Part shown: piece after piece, positions 6,288 through 14,880 of the stretch | Layout: every line of letters begins with the position of its first letter | Numbering within the stretch: the first letter of the stretch is position 1 | Assembly (NCBI GenBank): GCA_910579925.1 | Contig: CAJTVY010000061.1 | Coordinates: forward strand, 1-16,437 | Source of the DNA: an uncultured Dorea sp. | Lineage (GTDB): Bacteria > Bacillota > Clostridia > Lachnospirales > Lachnospiraceae | Reading direction: 5' to 3' | DNA length: 16,437 bases | Notes under the pieces: generated by a model | What the model was told of the DNA's origin: nothing | The model's input: only the letters and a program-made list of their open reading frames with translations | Databases searched by the model: none | Program-made: the position numbers and the translations under genes

Positions 6288-6830
6288 ATGAAAAAATTTG
6301 TTTGTACAGTATGTGGCTATGTTCATGAAGGAGATTCCGCACCTGAGAAATGTCCACAGTGTGGAGTTGGAGCGGACAAGTTCAAAGAGCAGGCTGGCGA
6401 GAAGACATGGGCTGCAGAACATGTTGTAGGCGTAGCTAAGGGTGTTAGCGAAGATATCGTTGCAGATTTAAGAGCAAACTTTGAGGGAGAGTGTACAGAA
6501 GTTGGTATGTACCTTGCTATGGCCAGAGTTGCTCATAGAGAAGGTTATCCGGAGATTGGATTATACTGGGAGAAAGCTGCTTACGAAGAAGCAGAGCATG
6601 CTGCTAAATTTGCAGAGTTACTTGGCGAAGTTGTTACAGACAGTACCAAGAAGAACCTGGAGATGAGAGTTGACGCTGAGAACGGCGCAACAGCTGGTAA
6701 GTTCGACCTGGCTAAGAGAGCGAAGGCTGCAAATCTTGACGCAATCCACGATACCGTACACGAGATGGCAAGGGATGAGGCTAGACACGGCAAGGCATTC
6801 GAAGGACTTCTTAAGAGATATTTTGGCTAA
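6288..6830 (+). CDS. rbr: Reverse rubrerythrin (N-terminal rubredoxin, diiron domain)
   Basis: 180 residues, cytosolic. The rubredoxin-type iron site comes first (Cys6, Cys9, Cys22, Cys25 in VCTVCGY and CPQCGV), followed by a ferritin-like diiron domain (about 50-180), the order of 'reverse' rubrerythrins. Likely diiron ligands are Glu71, the E/H group in YEEAEH (about 100-104), Glu159, and Glu164 with His167 in RDEARHG. These enzymes reduce hydrogen peroxide (and in clostridia help remove oxygen) with electrons from NAD(P)H via rubredoxin-type carriers. AAAAGGAGAG precedes the ATG. It lies 87 bp after perR, behind a promoter with a large palindrome, so derepression on peroxide stress is expected. 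The call is strong. Confidence 0.92.
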   Translation: MKKFVCTVCGYVHEGDSAPEKCPQCGVGADKFKEQAGEKTWAAEHVVGVAKGVSEDIVADLRANFEGECTEVGMYLAMARVAHREGYPEIGLYWEKAAYEEAEHAAKFAELLGEVVTDSTKKNLEMRVDAENGATAGKFDLAKRAKAANLDAIHDTVHEMARDEARHGKAFEGLLKRYFG

Positions 6831-6861
6831 GAAGAACGTAGGATTTTAAAGGATTTTTAAG

Positions 6862-6903
6862 ATTAAGGGAATGAATCAGAAATGGTTTGTTCCCTTATTT
6901 TAA
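6862..6903 (+). terminator. Terminator of rubrerythrin
   Basis: Arms TAAGGGAA (6864-6871) and TTCCCTTA (6890-6897) with an 18-nt loop, then TTTTAATT. It lies 34 bp after the stop codon. Confidence 0.75.
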
Positions 6904-7014
6904 TTCGTGTATACCCTATTTTCAAACCTTTTCCTATATTTCTTCCTGCATATCTATCTCTCAACTTAAAACAACTCAAAAATTGTTTGTGAATTTCAAA
7001 CATATCAATAACTA
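6904..7014. other. AT-rich junction before the restriction island
   Basis: No gene, repeat or clear signal was found. Composition becomes markedly AT-rich from here to about 10830, in contrast to the flanking genes, which fits a left boundary of acquired DNA. Confidence 0.4.
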
Positions 7015-7043
7015 TTTAATTTCCTGTAAAAATAGTGTATAAT
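7015..7043 (+). promoter_or_regulatory. Promoter of the restriction-system leader
   Basis: A perfect TATAAT at 7038-7043 with a weak -35 (TTTAAT, 7015-7020) at 17 bp. A second perfect TATAAT at 7147-7152 has no good -35. These are the only promising promoters ahead of the methyltransferase gene. Confidence 0.5.
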
Positions 7044-7066
7044 AAAGCAAAAGAAAGCGAAGGAAA

Positions 7067-7129
7067 ATGGAATTTAATGAAGACAGTTATAATACGATCG
7101 GAACGTTAAATGATATCTTGTCACCATAA
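7067..7129 (+). CDS. 20-residue leader peptide candidate
   Basis: An ATG preceded by AAGGAAA opens a 20-codon frame (MEFNEDSYNTIGTLNDILSP, then TAA). It begins 24 bp after the TATAAT at 7038. No family is recognised. The stretch beyond the TAA remains open in the same frame to 7270, so the short frame may be the start of a broken gene or a leader peptide upstream of the terminator at 7285. Evidence is limited to position and a fair ribosome site. Confidence 0.3.
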   Translation: MEFNEDSYNTIGTLNDILSP

Positions 7130-7270
7130 CAGAAAGGATCATTTATTATAATACAGACAGTTACTTTGGATAGAAACCAGAAACCTACAAAGGAACAAAT
7201 CAATCAAATAGAGAAAGCGGTAAAAAACGTAATACATGGAAAAAACAAACATTTCCTAATTTTCTTTTGA
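7130..7270 (+). pseudogene. Remnant resembling a small antitoxin N-terminus
   Basis: This is the open frame after the TAA at 7127-7129. It has no Met start and encodes a helical stretch that includes TVTLDRNQKPTKEQINQIEK. This resembles the opening of short antitoxin-like proteins that carry a P-T-x-E-Q-I helix, followed in intact members by an acidic tail; here the end is instead KHFLIFF and a stop. It reads as a decayed or truncated gene, but the likeness is from memory and the segment is short. Confidence 0.25.
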
Positions 7271-7284
7271 ATCCTAAGGATCAC

Positions 7285-7330
7285 AGGTAGCAACATTGTA
7301 TCAAATGCCGCTACCTATTATTTTTTATTG
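7285..7330 (+). terminator. Intrinsic terminator or attenuator before the restriction gene
   Basis: Arms AGGTAGC (7285-7291) and GCTACCT (7310-7316) with an inner CATT/AATG pairing, then ATTATTTTTTATT. Only about 35 bp separate it from the ribosome site of the methyltransferase gene, too little for a separate promoter with a leader, so the gene probably depends on read-through. Confidence 0.7.
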
Positions 7331-7366
7331 TACTGATTGTTTATAAAATTTAAGGAGATTCAAAAA

Positions 7367-9745
7367 ATGCAAAAAGCTAGTGAAGAAACAACAAAAGGTC
7401 TAACCGTAGATGCTTTACGAGAAATTATAGAATATCCAACCAATCAAAATATTAAAGTTGGCGGTATTACTTGGTTTAAGGAAGATAGCTACAAAGGTAC
7501 TGATTATGATTGGCTTTCTGCTGTTTTTGAAAAAGCAAGTAAAAAGCAAGATATGGAGAATAAGGGAACTCCTGATTTTATGGTTGTTAAAGATAATTCA
7601 AATGTAATTGTAGTCATTGAGTGTAAGGCAAAGGTTGATAACCATAGCCGCTATTCTAATCTTGACGAATATAAAATTAATGGATTTGGTTCGCCGGATG
7701 ATACAAAAAAATATGCGATTGATGGTGCATTATGGTATGCTTCATTTTTGTCAGATAAATACGATGTTATCGCAATTGCTGTTTCAGGTCAAACTTGTAT
7801 GGAAAACCGATTAACATCTTTCGTTTGGCCTAAAAATGGGGATGTAATGGATGTGAAATTATTAGCCGATGGTTTCTTAAAAAATGAAATGCAGTCAATT
7901 GATCAATACGAAAAAGATATTGAGATTGTTTTAGGCAGATTTTCTGTCACAGAAGCAGATGTTAAGAGAGAATTAAGAAGATACACCCTTTCTTGTGCAA
8001 ATTTTTTGAGGTCTAATGGAATTGAGGACAACTCAAAAGCTGGATTTGTTTCAGCTATTATTTTGGGACTGACTAATCACGTATCAAAATTATACAAAGA
8101 TACAAAAACAGCTATTGATGTAAAAAAAGCGTCTAAATCTAAAAGAATGTTATCAGACCTAATTGGAAAAAACTCTGTAAAATTGCTAAAAGCTGCACTA
8201 TATGGAGACGGCAATGAGTTTGATGATGATTATATCAGAGGTATTTGGGATATAGACAATATACCAAAAGGCAAAAGAACAGCACTAAAGAAATTTTACA
8301 ATAATCTTTTGGCGAAAGATGAATTGTTGCGAGCCCCCAAAGGTGAAAATAAAGATTTTATGGACGGGGATACTGTTTTATCTCGTTGTATTTATTCTCT
8401 TTATGAAAATGTAATAGAAGTATTAGAGAATTATACAGGCATCGATGTAATGGGTGAATTTTATACAACATTCCTTCGCTTTACCAAAGGTAATGCAAAA
8501 GAAAAGGGTATTGTGCTGACGCCAAAGCATATTACCGAATTATTTTGCGATATTGCAGAATTCTATTCAGATAAAAAAATGACAGAGGAAACAAAAGTAA
8601 TTGATATTTGCTGTGGTACAGGCGCTTTTTTGATATCTTCCCTTGCAAAAATAAAAGAAAATATTTCAAATATAAAAACAAGCGAGACAAATAAAAATGA
8701 AAAATATCGTTATGCACAAACAAATAGCCTTATTGGAGTTGAGAGAGATCCATCGATGTATGCTTTAGCTTATGCTAATATGAGGTTTCATGGAGATGGA
8801 AAATCAAACTTATTTAATTGCTCCTCACTGCTAATAGATTCATATGCACCGATTGATGATAGTGGAAAAACTTATCTCAATGATAATGCAAAAATTCCCC
8901 TTCATGAAGCATTAGCTACTTTTGGAGATATTGATATTGGCATGATCAACCCGCCTTATTCTCTTAATAAAAAAGATAATTCATCATCTCATAATTATGA
9001 CATTGTTGTAAAAAGGGAAGAATATGAAGAAAAAATAAAGATATTAAAGAAAAAACTTTTTCAATTAAAAAAGAAATTAGATAAACCTACTAATTCTGAA
9101 ATAGAAAAAATACAATCTGATATAGATAATCATAAATCCTTGATAGAAAAGATTGACAAAGAACTTGAAGCCTCTCGATTGGATGAAGTCGTTTTTTCAA
9201 AAGGTCAAGATGAATTGGATTTTGTTGCTTCAATGCTTCATTACCTAAAAGATGGTGGTATAGGTATTGCTATTGTTCCAATGTCTTGTGCAGGAAATAG
9301 TGGCTCAAAATTAAGAGAGAAACTTTTAGAGCATCACACATTGTTAGCGTGTATGACAATGCCTTCTAATTTGTTTTTTGATAGCCATGTCGGTACTGCT
9401 ACCTGCATTATGGTATTTAAAGCTCATATAAAACACGATGCTAATAAGTCTGTTTTCTTGGCAAGATGGCAGGATGATGGATTTATAGTAATCCCTCACA
9501 ATGGTAGAAAAAACGGAGGAACATGGGATAAAATCCGAGAAGAATGGATAAATCAGATTGACGGAACTGCAGCCATAAATGAATATGTCTGGTTAAAGAA
9601 AAAGATTAAAATTACCGATGAAGCTTTGGCCGAAGCATATATTAAAACAGACTATTGCAATTTGTCAGATGAAAATTTTGAAACTACATTGAAAAAATTA
9701 TCATTATACAAATATATGGAAGAAAAGGGATTGCTAGAGGTTTAA
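7367..9745 (+). CDS. Fused restriction nuclease and N6-adenine methyltransferase (type IIB/IIG, BcgI A-like)
   Basis: 792 residues. The N-terminus carries a PD-(D/E)xK nuclease core: PD with Asp70, then IECK with Glu85 and Lys87. A helical connector (about 180-350) leads to a HsdM-type methyltransferase: GEFYTT near 365, the AdoMet-binding motif DICCGTGAF (from Asp413) and the catalytic NPPY (Asn528-Tyr531). A Lys/Glu-rich coiled coil (about 549-605) is inserted after NPPY. Cutting and methylation in one chain plus a separate specificity subunit is the BcgI plan, which cuts on both sides of a bipartite site; the exact type is inferred. The ATG at 7367 is preceded by AAGGAG at 9-nt spacing; an upstream in-frame TTG (7337) has no ribosome site. 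The gene is AT-rich relative to its neighbours, which suggests transfer. The stop is 2 bp before the next start. Confidence 0.85.
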   Translation: MQKASEETTKGLTVDALREIIEYPTNQNIKVGGITWFKEDSYKGTDYDWLSAVFEKASKKQDMENKGTPDFMVVKDNSNVIVVIECKAKVDNHSRYSNLDEYKINGFGSPDDTKKYAIDGALWYASFLSDKYDVIAIAVSGQTCMENRLTSFVWPKNGDVMDVKLLADGFLKNEMQSIDQYEKDIEIVLGRFSVTEADVKRELRRYTLSCANFLRSNGIEDNSKAGFVSAIILGLTNHVSKLYKDTKTAIDVKKASKSKRMLSDLIGKNSVKLLKAALYGDGNEFDDDYIRGIWDIDNIPKGKRTALKKFYNNLLAKDELLRAPKGENKDFMDGDTVLSRCIYSLYENVIEVLENYTGIDVMGEFYTTFLRFTKGNAKEKGIVLTPKHITELFCDIAEFYSDKKMTEETKVIDICCGTGAFLISSLAKIKENISNIKTSETNKNEKYRYAQTNSLIGVERDPSMYALAYANMRFHGDGKSNLFNCSSLLIDSYAPIDDSGKTYLNDNAKIPLHEALATFGDIDIGMINPPYSLNKKDNSSSHNYDIVVKREEYEEKIKILKKKLFQLKKKLDKPTNSEIEKIQSDIDNHKSLIEKIDKELEASRLDEVVFSKGQDELDFVASMLHYLKDGGIGIAIVPMSCAGNSGSKLREKLLEHHTLLACMTMPSNLFFDSHVGTATCIMVFKAHIKHDANKSVFLARWQDDGFIVIPHNGRKNGGTWDKIREEWINQIDGTAAINEYVWLKKKIKITDEALAEAYIKTDYCNLSDENFETTLKKLSLYKYMEEKGLLEV

Positions 9746-9747
9746 TC

Positions 9748-10833
9748 ATGGAATTGAATATTGATTCTTGGAAATCCTTCAAAATCAGTGACATATTTTA
9801 TACTTATACAGGTGGAGATTTAATTATTAACACTATTCAAGAAGGTGAAATTCCCGTAATATCACACACATCTGTAAATAATGGTATTAAAATATACTCT
9901 TCTGAAATTGATGGGCAAACATTATTCGACTGTAAAAAGACTATAAGTTTGGCTGATAGAGGCACTTTCTTTGCAGCTGTACAAAATCACGATTTTTATA
10001 TAGGAACAAGAGTGAAAGCATTAGAATTTAAGGATGGTAGACATTCTGAATGTATTCTTCAATTTATTGTTACAATAATAAATCACGAGAAATTTCGCTT
10101 TTGTTATGGGCGAAATTGTACAAACGGTCTTGATGATTTGGTAATTAAGTTACCTAATAAAGAAGGAGAAATTGATTATGAATTTATTGAAAAATATATG
10201 AATTCATTAAATGGGGATGTTTCAGACATACCAGACTACTTTTTAAGAGAGGGCTATAAAAAAGCTTGCTGGTATCTTGACAATATTAATCAAAAAGAAT
10301 TTGAACGAAACTTTGCCGCTGCTGTTAATCATAACAAATTAGAACTTTCCTCGAGAAAATGGAATTATTTTATATTAGAAAATCTGGTATCAAGCATTCA
10401 TAATGGGAAGTCCTACAATGCATCAGATTTAATGGTATCGAACGGTGAAGAGTATATATCCTATGTAACTCGTACAGACGAAAACAATGGTGTATCAATG
10501 TATGTACAAGCGTTAGATTATCAAGGGTTAGAAAAGGCTAATGCAATCACAATTGGGGACACCACAGCAACAATATTTTTTCAAGAGCACGATTTTATAA
10601 CGGGCCCCCATATAATTATTATTAGAGCAGATTGGTTGAATGTATATACAGCCAGCTTTATAATTACAATTCTCAATCAAGAAAAATACAGATATCCTGT
10701 TTTTGGCAGAGCTTTCACTAAAAAATTAATAAAAGAAACTAAAGTGTACCTGCCTGTTAATAAGGAAGGGCAGCCCGATTTTCAGTTTATGGAAGATTAC
10801 ATTAAATCTTTACCTTTTAGTGCCAAATTATGA
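9748..10833 (+). CDS. DNA specificity subunit with two target-recognition domains (BcgI B / HsdS-like)
   Basis: 361 residues. There are two similar halves. TRD1 (about 1-150) begins W-K-S-F-K-I-S-D-I-F and ends VIKLPNKEGEIDYEFIEKYM. TRD2 (about 208-357) begins K-W-N-Y-F-I-L-E-N-L and ends VYLPVNKEGQPDFQFMEDYI. The helical segments after each TRD act as spacer or dimer helices. Each TRD reads one half of a bipartite recognition site and positions the fused nuclease-methyltransferase encoded just upstream. The length is close to BcgI B. Translation is probably coupled: 2 bp separate the stop from this ATG, and AGAGG lies in the preceding gene's end. The recognition sequence cannot be read from the protein. 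The gene is AT-rich like its partner and ends at a shared terminator. Confidence 0.85.
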   Translation: MELNIDSWKSFKISDIFYTYTGGDLIINTIQEGEIPVISHTSVNNGIKIYSSEIDGQTLFDCKKTISLADRGTFFAAVQNHDFYIGTRVKALEFKDGRHSECILQFIVTIINHEKFRFCYGRNCTNGLDDLVIKLPNKEGEIDYEFIEKYMNSLNGDVSDIPDYFLREGYKKACWYLDNINQKEFERNFAAAVNHNKLELSSRKWNYFILENLVSSIHNGKSYNASDLMVSNGEEYISYVTRTDENNGVSMYVQALDYQGLEKANAITIGDTTATIFFQEHDFITGPHIIIIRADWLNVYTASFIITILNQEKYRYPVFGRAFTKKLIKETKVYLPVNKEGQPDFQFMEDYIKSLPFSAKL

Positions 10834-10877
10834 TTACTGCCCTTGCTAATAGAACCAAAGCTGTAAACCTTAACGTA

Positions 10878-10920
10878 ATAAAAATGGCAACAGGAAACTC
10901 TGATCCTGCTGCCATTTTTT
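10878..10920. terminator. Bidirectional terminator between convergent genes
   Basis: Arms 10881-10895 and 10904-10918 (AAAATGGCA... and ...TGCCATTTT, one mismatch) with an 8-nt loop. T-runs follow on both strands, so it can end both the restriction operon (plus) and the AI-2E-family gene (minus). Confidence 0.88.
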
Positions 10921-10929
10921 CGCCTAATC

Positions 10930-12096
10930 TTATATCTTCTCAACCTCCTCCGGCGTTATCTTCCTCTGTTTCAATTTTAAGTACACAACTTCCCGGAACA
11001 GCGCATACGCCACCGACACGATCGGTATGAAAATCAACATGCCGACCACGCCCATCAGACTGCCGCCAACGCTTACTGCTGCCAGCACCCAGATCGAAGG
11101 AAGACCAACCGAATTCCCCACCACATGAGGATAAATCAGATTCCCTTCAACCTGCTGCAGCACCAGAAACAACACGACAAATATCATCGCTTTGAACGGA
11201 TCCTCAATAAAAATCATAAATACTCCGACAGCACATCCGACAAACGCCCCAAAAATTGGAATCAACGCCGTAAAAGCAATCAAGATCCCGATCAGCAGCG
11301 CATATGGAAGCCTCAGAACAGTCATCGTTACCACAAACATACTGCCCAGAATCACGGCCTCTACGCACTGTCCCGTCAGAAAACTAGAGAACGTATTATA
11401 TGTCAGCGACAAAACCTCAAGAGCAGCCTCTCCACGGCCTCTTCTGACAAATGCAAACAGAACCTTCTTCGCCTGCAGTCCTAATTTCTCCTTCTGTAAT
11501 AAAATATAGATTGCAAAAACAAAAGCAATAAAAAATGTTGTAATACCGCTCACAATACTTTTAGCTGCCGTTATCGTTGAATCCAGAACGCTCCCAGCGC
11601 CGTTTTTGAAGAAATTAATCCCTGTTTCCATAATCTTGTTCCAGTCAAATTCCAGACTGTTCACCCATTCCATAATCTCCTGATTGTTATGAAAGATATC
11701 TTCCGCCCATTCCTGTACTTTTGGTATAAATTCTTGTATGCTTGCCCCCAGATTCGCAAACGTAGTTCCCAACTGTGGAATCAGTACGAACATCACGATT
11801 ACCACAATTCCCAACACGCCAAAGATTACAATCAGCATACTGACCGGCCGGGCCAGTTTCTGCATATACTTCTTTCCCTTAATCCTTTCCTCTCCAAAAA
11901 GATTACGCTGTACAAAATTCATCGGTACGTTCAGTACAAATGCAATCGCACCTCCCAGAACAAACGGCAGTACAATATGAAACACAAAAGCCAGCGCCCT
12001 GACTACCACATCATATTTCCACAAACACGCCGTTGTCAACGCCGTAAATAAAATCAATCCTCTGATCTTCCTGACCGTCTCATTACTTAATTCCAT
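10930..12096 (-). CDS. AI-2E/PerM-family membrane protein
   Basis: 388 residues with about eight hydrophobic segments: an N-terminal pair (about 12-30 and 33-56), one near 85-110, a long loop with amphipathic stretches (about 110-175), then a C-terminal set from about 180. The loop GNLIYPHVVGNSVGLPSIWV and the following Gly-rich segment GGSLMGVVGMLIFIPIVSVA are typical of the family. Members have been linked to AI-2 export, Na+/H+ antiport or unknown transport, so the substrate is not assigned. AGGAGG lies 5-6 nt before the ATG. It starts 55 bp after the P-type ATPase stop with no terminator between, so it may share that gene's transcript and metal control. Confidence 0.85.
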   Translation of the reverse strand: MELSNETVRKIRGLILFTALTTACLWKYDVVVRALAFVFHIVLPFVLGGAIAFVLNVPMNFVQRNLFGEERIKGKKYMQKLARPVSMLIVIFGVLGIVVIVMFVLIPQLGTTFANLGASIQEFIPKVQEWAEDIFHNNQEIMEWVNSLEFDWNKIMETGINFFKNGAGSVLDSTITAAKSIVSGITTFFIAFVFAIYILLQKEKLGLQAKKVLFAFVRRGRGEAALEVLSLTYNTFSSFLTGQCVEAVILGSMFVVTMTVLRLPYALLIGILIAFTALIPIFGAFVGCAVGVFMIFIEDPFKAMIFVVLFLVLQQVEGNLIYPHVVGNSVGLPSIWVLAAVSVGGSLMGVVGMLIFIPIVSVAYALFREVVYLKLKQRKITPEEVEKI

Positions 12097-12151
12097 AAAC
12101 TCCTCCTAAACTTTTCATCTGTCCGGCACTGTATTCCATCTTAGCAGATCT

Positions 12152-14695
12152 CTAACTCCTTCGTCCTTTCATTAGTTTCATCAACTGTATCACCGGCAGA
12201 TTCAGAAAAGCCAGCCCATACACTGCCAGTAACTGTCCCAGATCCAGCGAAACCACCTTGAATATTCCATGCAGCCCTGTAATCAGAAGTACTCCCGTTA
12301 TCAGCATTCCACCAATCAGAAATGCGCCAATTAAATAAATATTATTACATATTGCTGATGAAAATACAACCGGTCTCGACGATTTACAGTTGAATCCATG
12401 CACAAGCCGGCTTATACACAACGTTCCGAAAGCCATCGTACCAGCAAGAGCCGCATCACCGTGTCGATAACCTGCAAGAAAAGCAATTCCCGTCATCACT
12501 CCGATACACAATCCTTCTGTTCCAATTGTGATCAGATAATCCTTTGTCAGAATAGATTCCTTCACCGCTCTCGGTCTCTGGCTCATAACATCCTCCCTGT
12601 GTGGTTCCAGTCCAAGCGCAATTGCCGGAAGGCTATCTGTCAGAAGATTAATAAAAAGAAGATGAACCGGCTCAAAAGGTACCGGAAGTCCAGCGATAGA
12701 TGCAAACAAAACTACCAATATGGCTGCAAAATTACCCGAAAGCAGAAACTGAATGGAATTCTTAATATTCTGGTATATATTTCTTCCATTCTCCACCGCC
12801 TTAATAATCGTTGCGAAATTATCATCCGTCAGAACCATAGACGCCGCATCTTTAGACACCTCGCTTCCTGTAATCCCCATGGCTACGCCAATATCCGCCT
12901 GCTTCAGAGCCGGGGCATCATTCACGCCGTCTCCGGTCATTGCCACAATATTTCCTCTCTCCTGCCATGCACGAACAATTCGAATCTTATGCTCTGGGGA
13001 AACCCTGGCATACACAGAGATTCCCTCTACAAATTTCCTCAGTTCCTCATCCGACATATTCTCGATAACCGCTCCCTCACAGGCTTCTGACTCATTCTCA
13101 AGAATACCGATCCTCTTCGCAATTGCCGCAGCCGTGATCTTATGATCTCCCGTAATCATCACCGGCTTAATCCCTGCCTTGATACACCTGCTCACAGCCT
13201 CCTTTGATTCCTCACGCGGCGGGTCCATCATAGCAATCAGTCCCAGAAAGATAAGCCTTTCTTCATCTTCCAGAGACAGCTCTCTCTCTTCTTCCAGTTC
13301 CTTATAAGCAAATGCAAGAACACGCAGACCATTTCGAGAGAATTGCATATTTGTTTCCTCAATCTTTTTCCTGTCCTCCTCGGTAAATATTCTTGCAGAA
13401 TCTCCCTCCCGGACAAATGCCATTCTTTTAAGCAGCACATCCGCCGCACCCTTTACAACCATTACCGTCCGTCCATCCATCCGATGTTCCGTGGACATTC
13501 TCTTCCTGTCACTGTCAAATGGAAGTTCCGCAAGTCTTGGATACTTCTTTCGCACATCTACACTACTTACGCCAAGGCGTTTTCCCAGATTAATGAAAGC
13601 CGTTTCTGTGGGATCTCCTATCTCCTGTCCATCCATATTAGAAGAATCGTTACAGAGAATACTGCACCTTAACAGCAATTCCTGATTTTTCTGTCCAAGG
13701 TCAATGTCCTTTACAGAAATTCTATTGCCATCCACATAATACTCCTCTACTGTCATCTTGTTCTGGGTCAGCGTCCCCGTCTTATCTGAGCAGATGACCG
13801 ACACACTGCCAAGTCCCTCGACAGCCTGTAATTTCCTTATGATAGCATGTTCCTTAGCCATCTTCTGCGTACCAAATGACAGCACAATGGTTACGATAGA
13901 ACTCAACGCTTCTGGAATTGCCGCAACCGCAAGCGCGACTGCAAATAGAAAGGCGTCTACCGCAGAACCGCCGCGCAGAATACTAATCACAAAAAGAATT
14001 CCGCAAAATACCAGAATAATCAAAGATAATTTTCTGCCAAATTCATCCAGATTCACCTGAAGAGGCGTTCGCTTTTCCGAAGCCGTATTCAGAAGGCCGG
14101 CAATCTTTCCTACTTCTGTCTTCATACCAGTCTCCGTTACCTCAAAGCTTCCTCTGCCATAAGTAACAAAACTTCCAGAAAATACCCTGTTCGTCTGATC
14201 CCCAAGCGCCGCACCCTCTGGTGGGTTCTCAAGAGATTTTTCCACCGAAAGACTCTCACCGGTCAATGCACTTTCGTCTACCTCCAGACTCACACAGGTA
14301 ATCAGCTTCCCGTCTGCCGGAATACAATCGCCTGCCTCAATCACCACCTCGTCTCCAACCGTAACTTCACGTGACGGGATCTGTTGAAGACTTCCATCTC
14401 TGACCACCTTTGCGGCAGGAGCAGACAACTGCTTCAACCCCTTTAATGACTGCTCCGCCTTTACTGTCTGCACCGTTCCCAGAATTGCATTCATAGTAAG
14501 CACTACCAGAATTACGATAGTGCTCTCCACATCCCCAAGGAATCCTGACACTACTGCCGCAATCATCAGAATCACCACAAGAAAATCCTTGAACTGCTCC
14601 ATAAAGATCCGTAATGTGCTCTTATTCTTTCCTTCTGTCAGTTCATTAAACCCGAATCTTTCCTGATTCCTTCTTGCCTGTTCACTCGTCAGCAT
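12152..14695 (-). CDS. P-type ATPase, type IIA (Ca2+/Mn2+ efflux)
   Basis: 847 residues. The domains are in order: actuator with TGES (145-148); TM4 with PEALS (Glu262, equivalent to SERCA E309); phosphorylation site DKTGT (Asp304); nucleotide domain with KGAA (415-418); hinge TGDGVNDAP (587-595); TM5 with SGN (Asn655); and TM6 with NLLTD (Asn683, Asp687). At the SERCA E771 position there is Ala (about 658), so site I is incomplete and one ion per cycle is likely, as in Listeria LMCA1. It probably exports Ca2+ and/or Mn2+; the upstream yybP-ykoY-type riboswitch favours Mn2+ as a physiological signal. The ribosome site is GAGGAAA. A long leader with a terminator precedes it, and an AI-2E-family gene follows. 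The ion is the main uncertainty. Confidence 0.9.
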   Translation of the reverse strand: MLTSEQARRNQERFGFNELTEGKNKSTLRIFMEQFKDFLVVILMIAAVVSGFLGDVESTIVILVVLTMNAILGTVQTVKAEQSLKGLKQLSAPAAKVVRDGSLQQIPSREVTVGDEVVIEAGDCIPADGKLITCVSLEVDESALTGESLSVEKSLENPPEGAALGDQTNRVFSGSFVTYGRGSFEVTETGMKTEVGKIAGLLNTASEKRTPLQVNLDEFGRKLSLIILVFCGILFVISILRGGSAVDAFLFAVALAVAAIPEALSSIVTIVLSFGTQKMAKEHAIIRKLQAVEGLGSVSVICSDKTGTLTQNKMTVEEYYVDGNRISVKDIDLGQKNQELLLRCSILCNDSSNMDGQEIGDPTETAFINLGKRLGVSSVDVRKKYPRLAELPFDSDRKRMSTEHRMDGRTVMVVKGAADVLLKRMAFVREGDSARIFTEEDRKKIEETNMQFSRNGLRVLAFAYKELEEERELSLEDEERLIFLGLIAMMDPPREESKEAVSRCIKAGIKPVMITGDHKITAAAIAKRIGILENESEACEGAVIENMSDEELRKFVEGISVYARVSPEHKIRIVRAWQERGNIVAMTGDGVNDAPALKQADIGVAMGITGSEVSKDAASMVLTDDNFATIIKAVENGRNIYQNIKNSIQFLLSGNFAAILVVLFASIAGLPVPFEPVHLLFINLLTDSLPAIALGLEPHREDVMSQRPRAVKESILTKDYLITIGTEGLCIGVMTGIAFLAGYRHGDAALAGTMAFGTLCISRLVHGFNCKSSRPVVFSSAICNNIYLIGAFLIGGMLITGVLLITGLHGIFKVVSLDLGQLLAVYGLAFLNLPVIQLMKLMKGRRS

Positions 14696-14880
14696 AATAA
14701 TTTCCTCACTTTCTTATCATTTATCAGAAAAAACATGATCAACGTTCCCTACGCATAGAAATCTCTTAAAACATGTTAATTCAGACCTGTCTGAGACTGT
14801 TGCCTTCAAACTTCTCTCTTCATAGCATACCCATATTTGAGGCAATACAGGCATTTTATTCATAGAAAACAATGATGCAA
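14696..14880 (-). other. Leader between riboswitch terminator and ATPase start
   Basis: About 185 nt of transcribed leader. No gene is supported; a 5-codon ATG frame occurs but has no ribosome site. A TTGATC near 14736 has no good -10, so no second promoter is claimed. Confidence 0.5.

Noticed and set aside
7337..7366. TTG start ten codons upstream for the restriction gene
   Set aside because: There is no ribosome site before the TTG, while AAGGAG is well placed for the ATG at 7367.
10834..10929. Direct repeats or attachment sites at the right edge of the restriction island
   Set aside because: Nothing matching the left junction (6904-7014) was visible, and no integrase or tRNA is adjacent.
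12398..13090. 230-codon open frame on the plus strand
   Set aside because: It lies antisense to the P-type ATPase, whose motifs are complete. It has no ribosome site and its product is a low-complexity Ser/Arg/Asn/His-rich chain, so it is a shadow frame.
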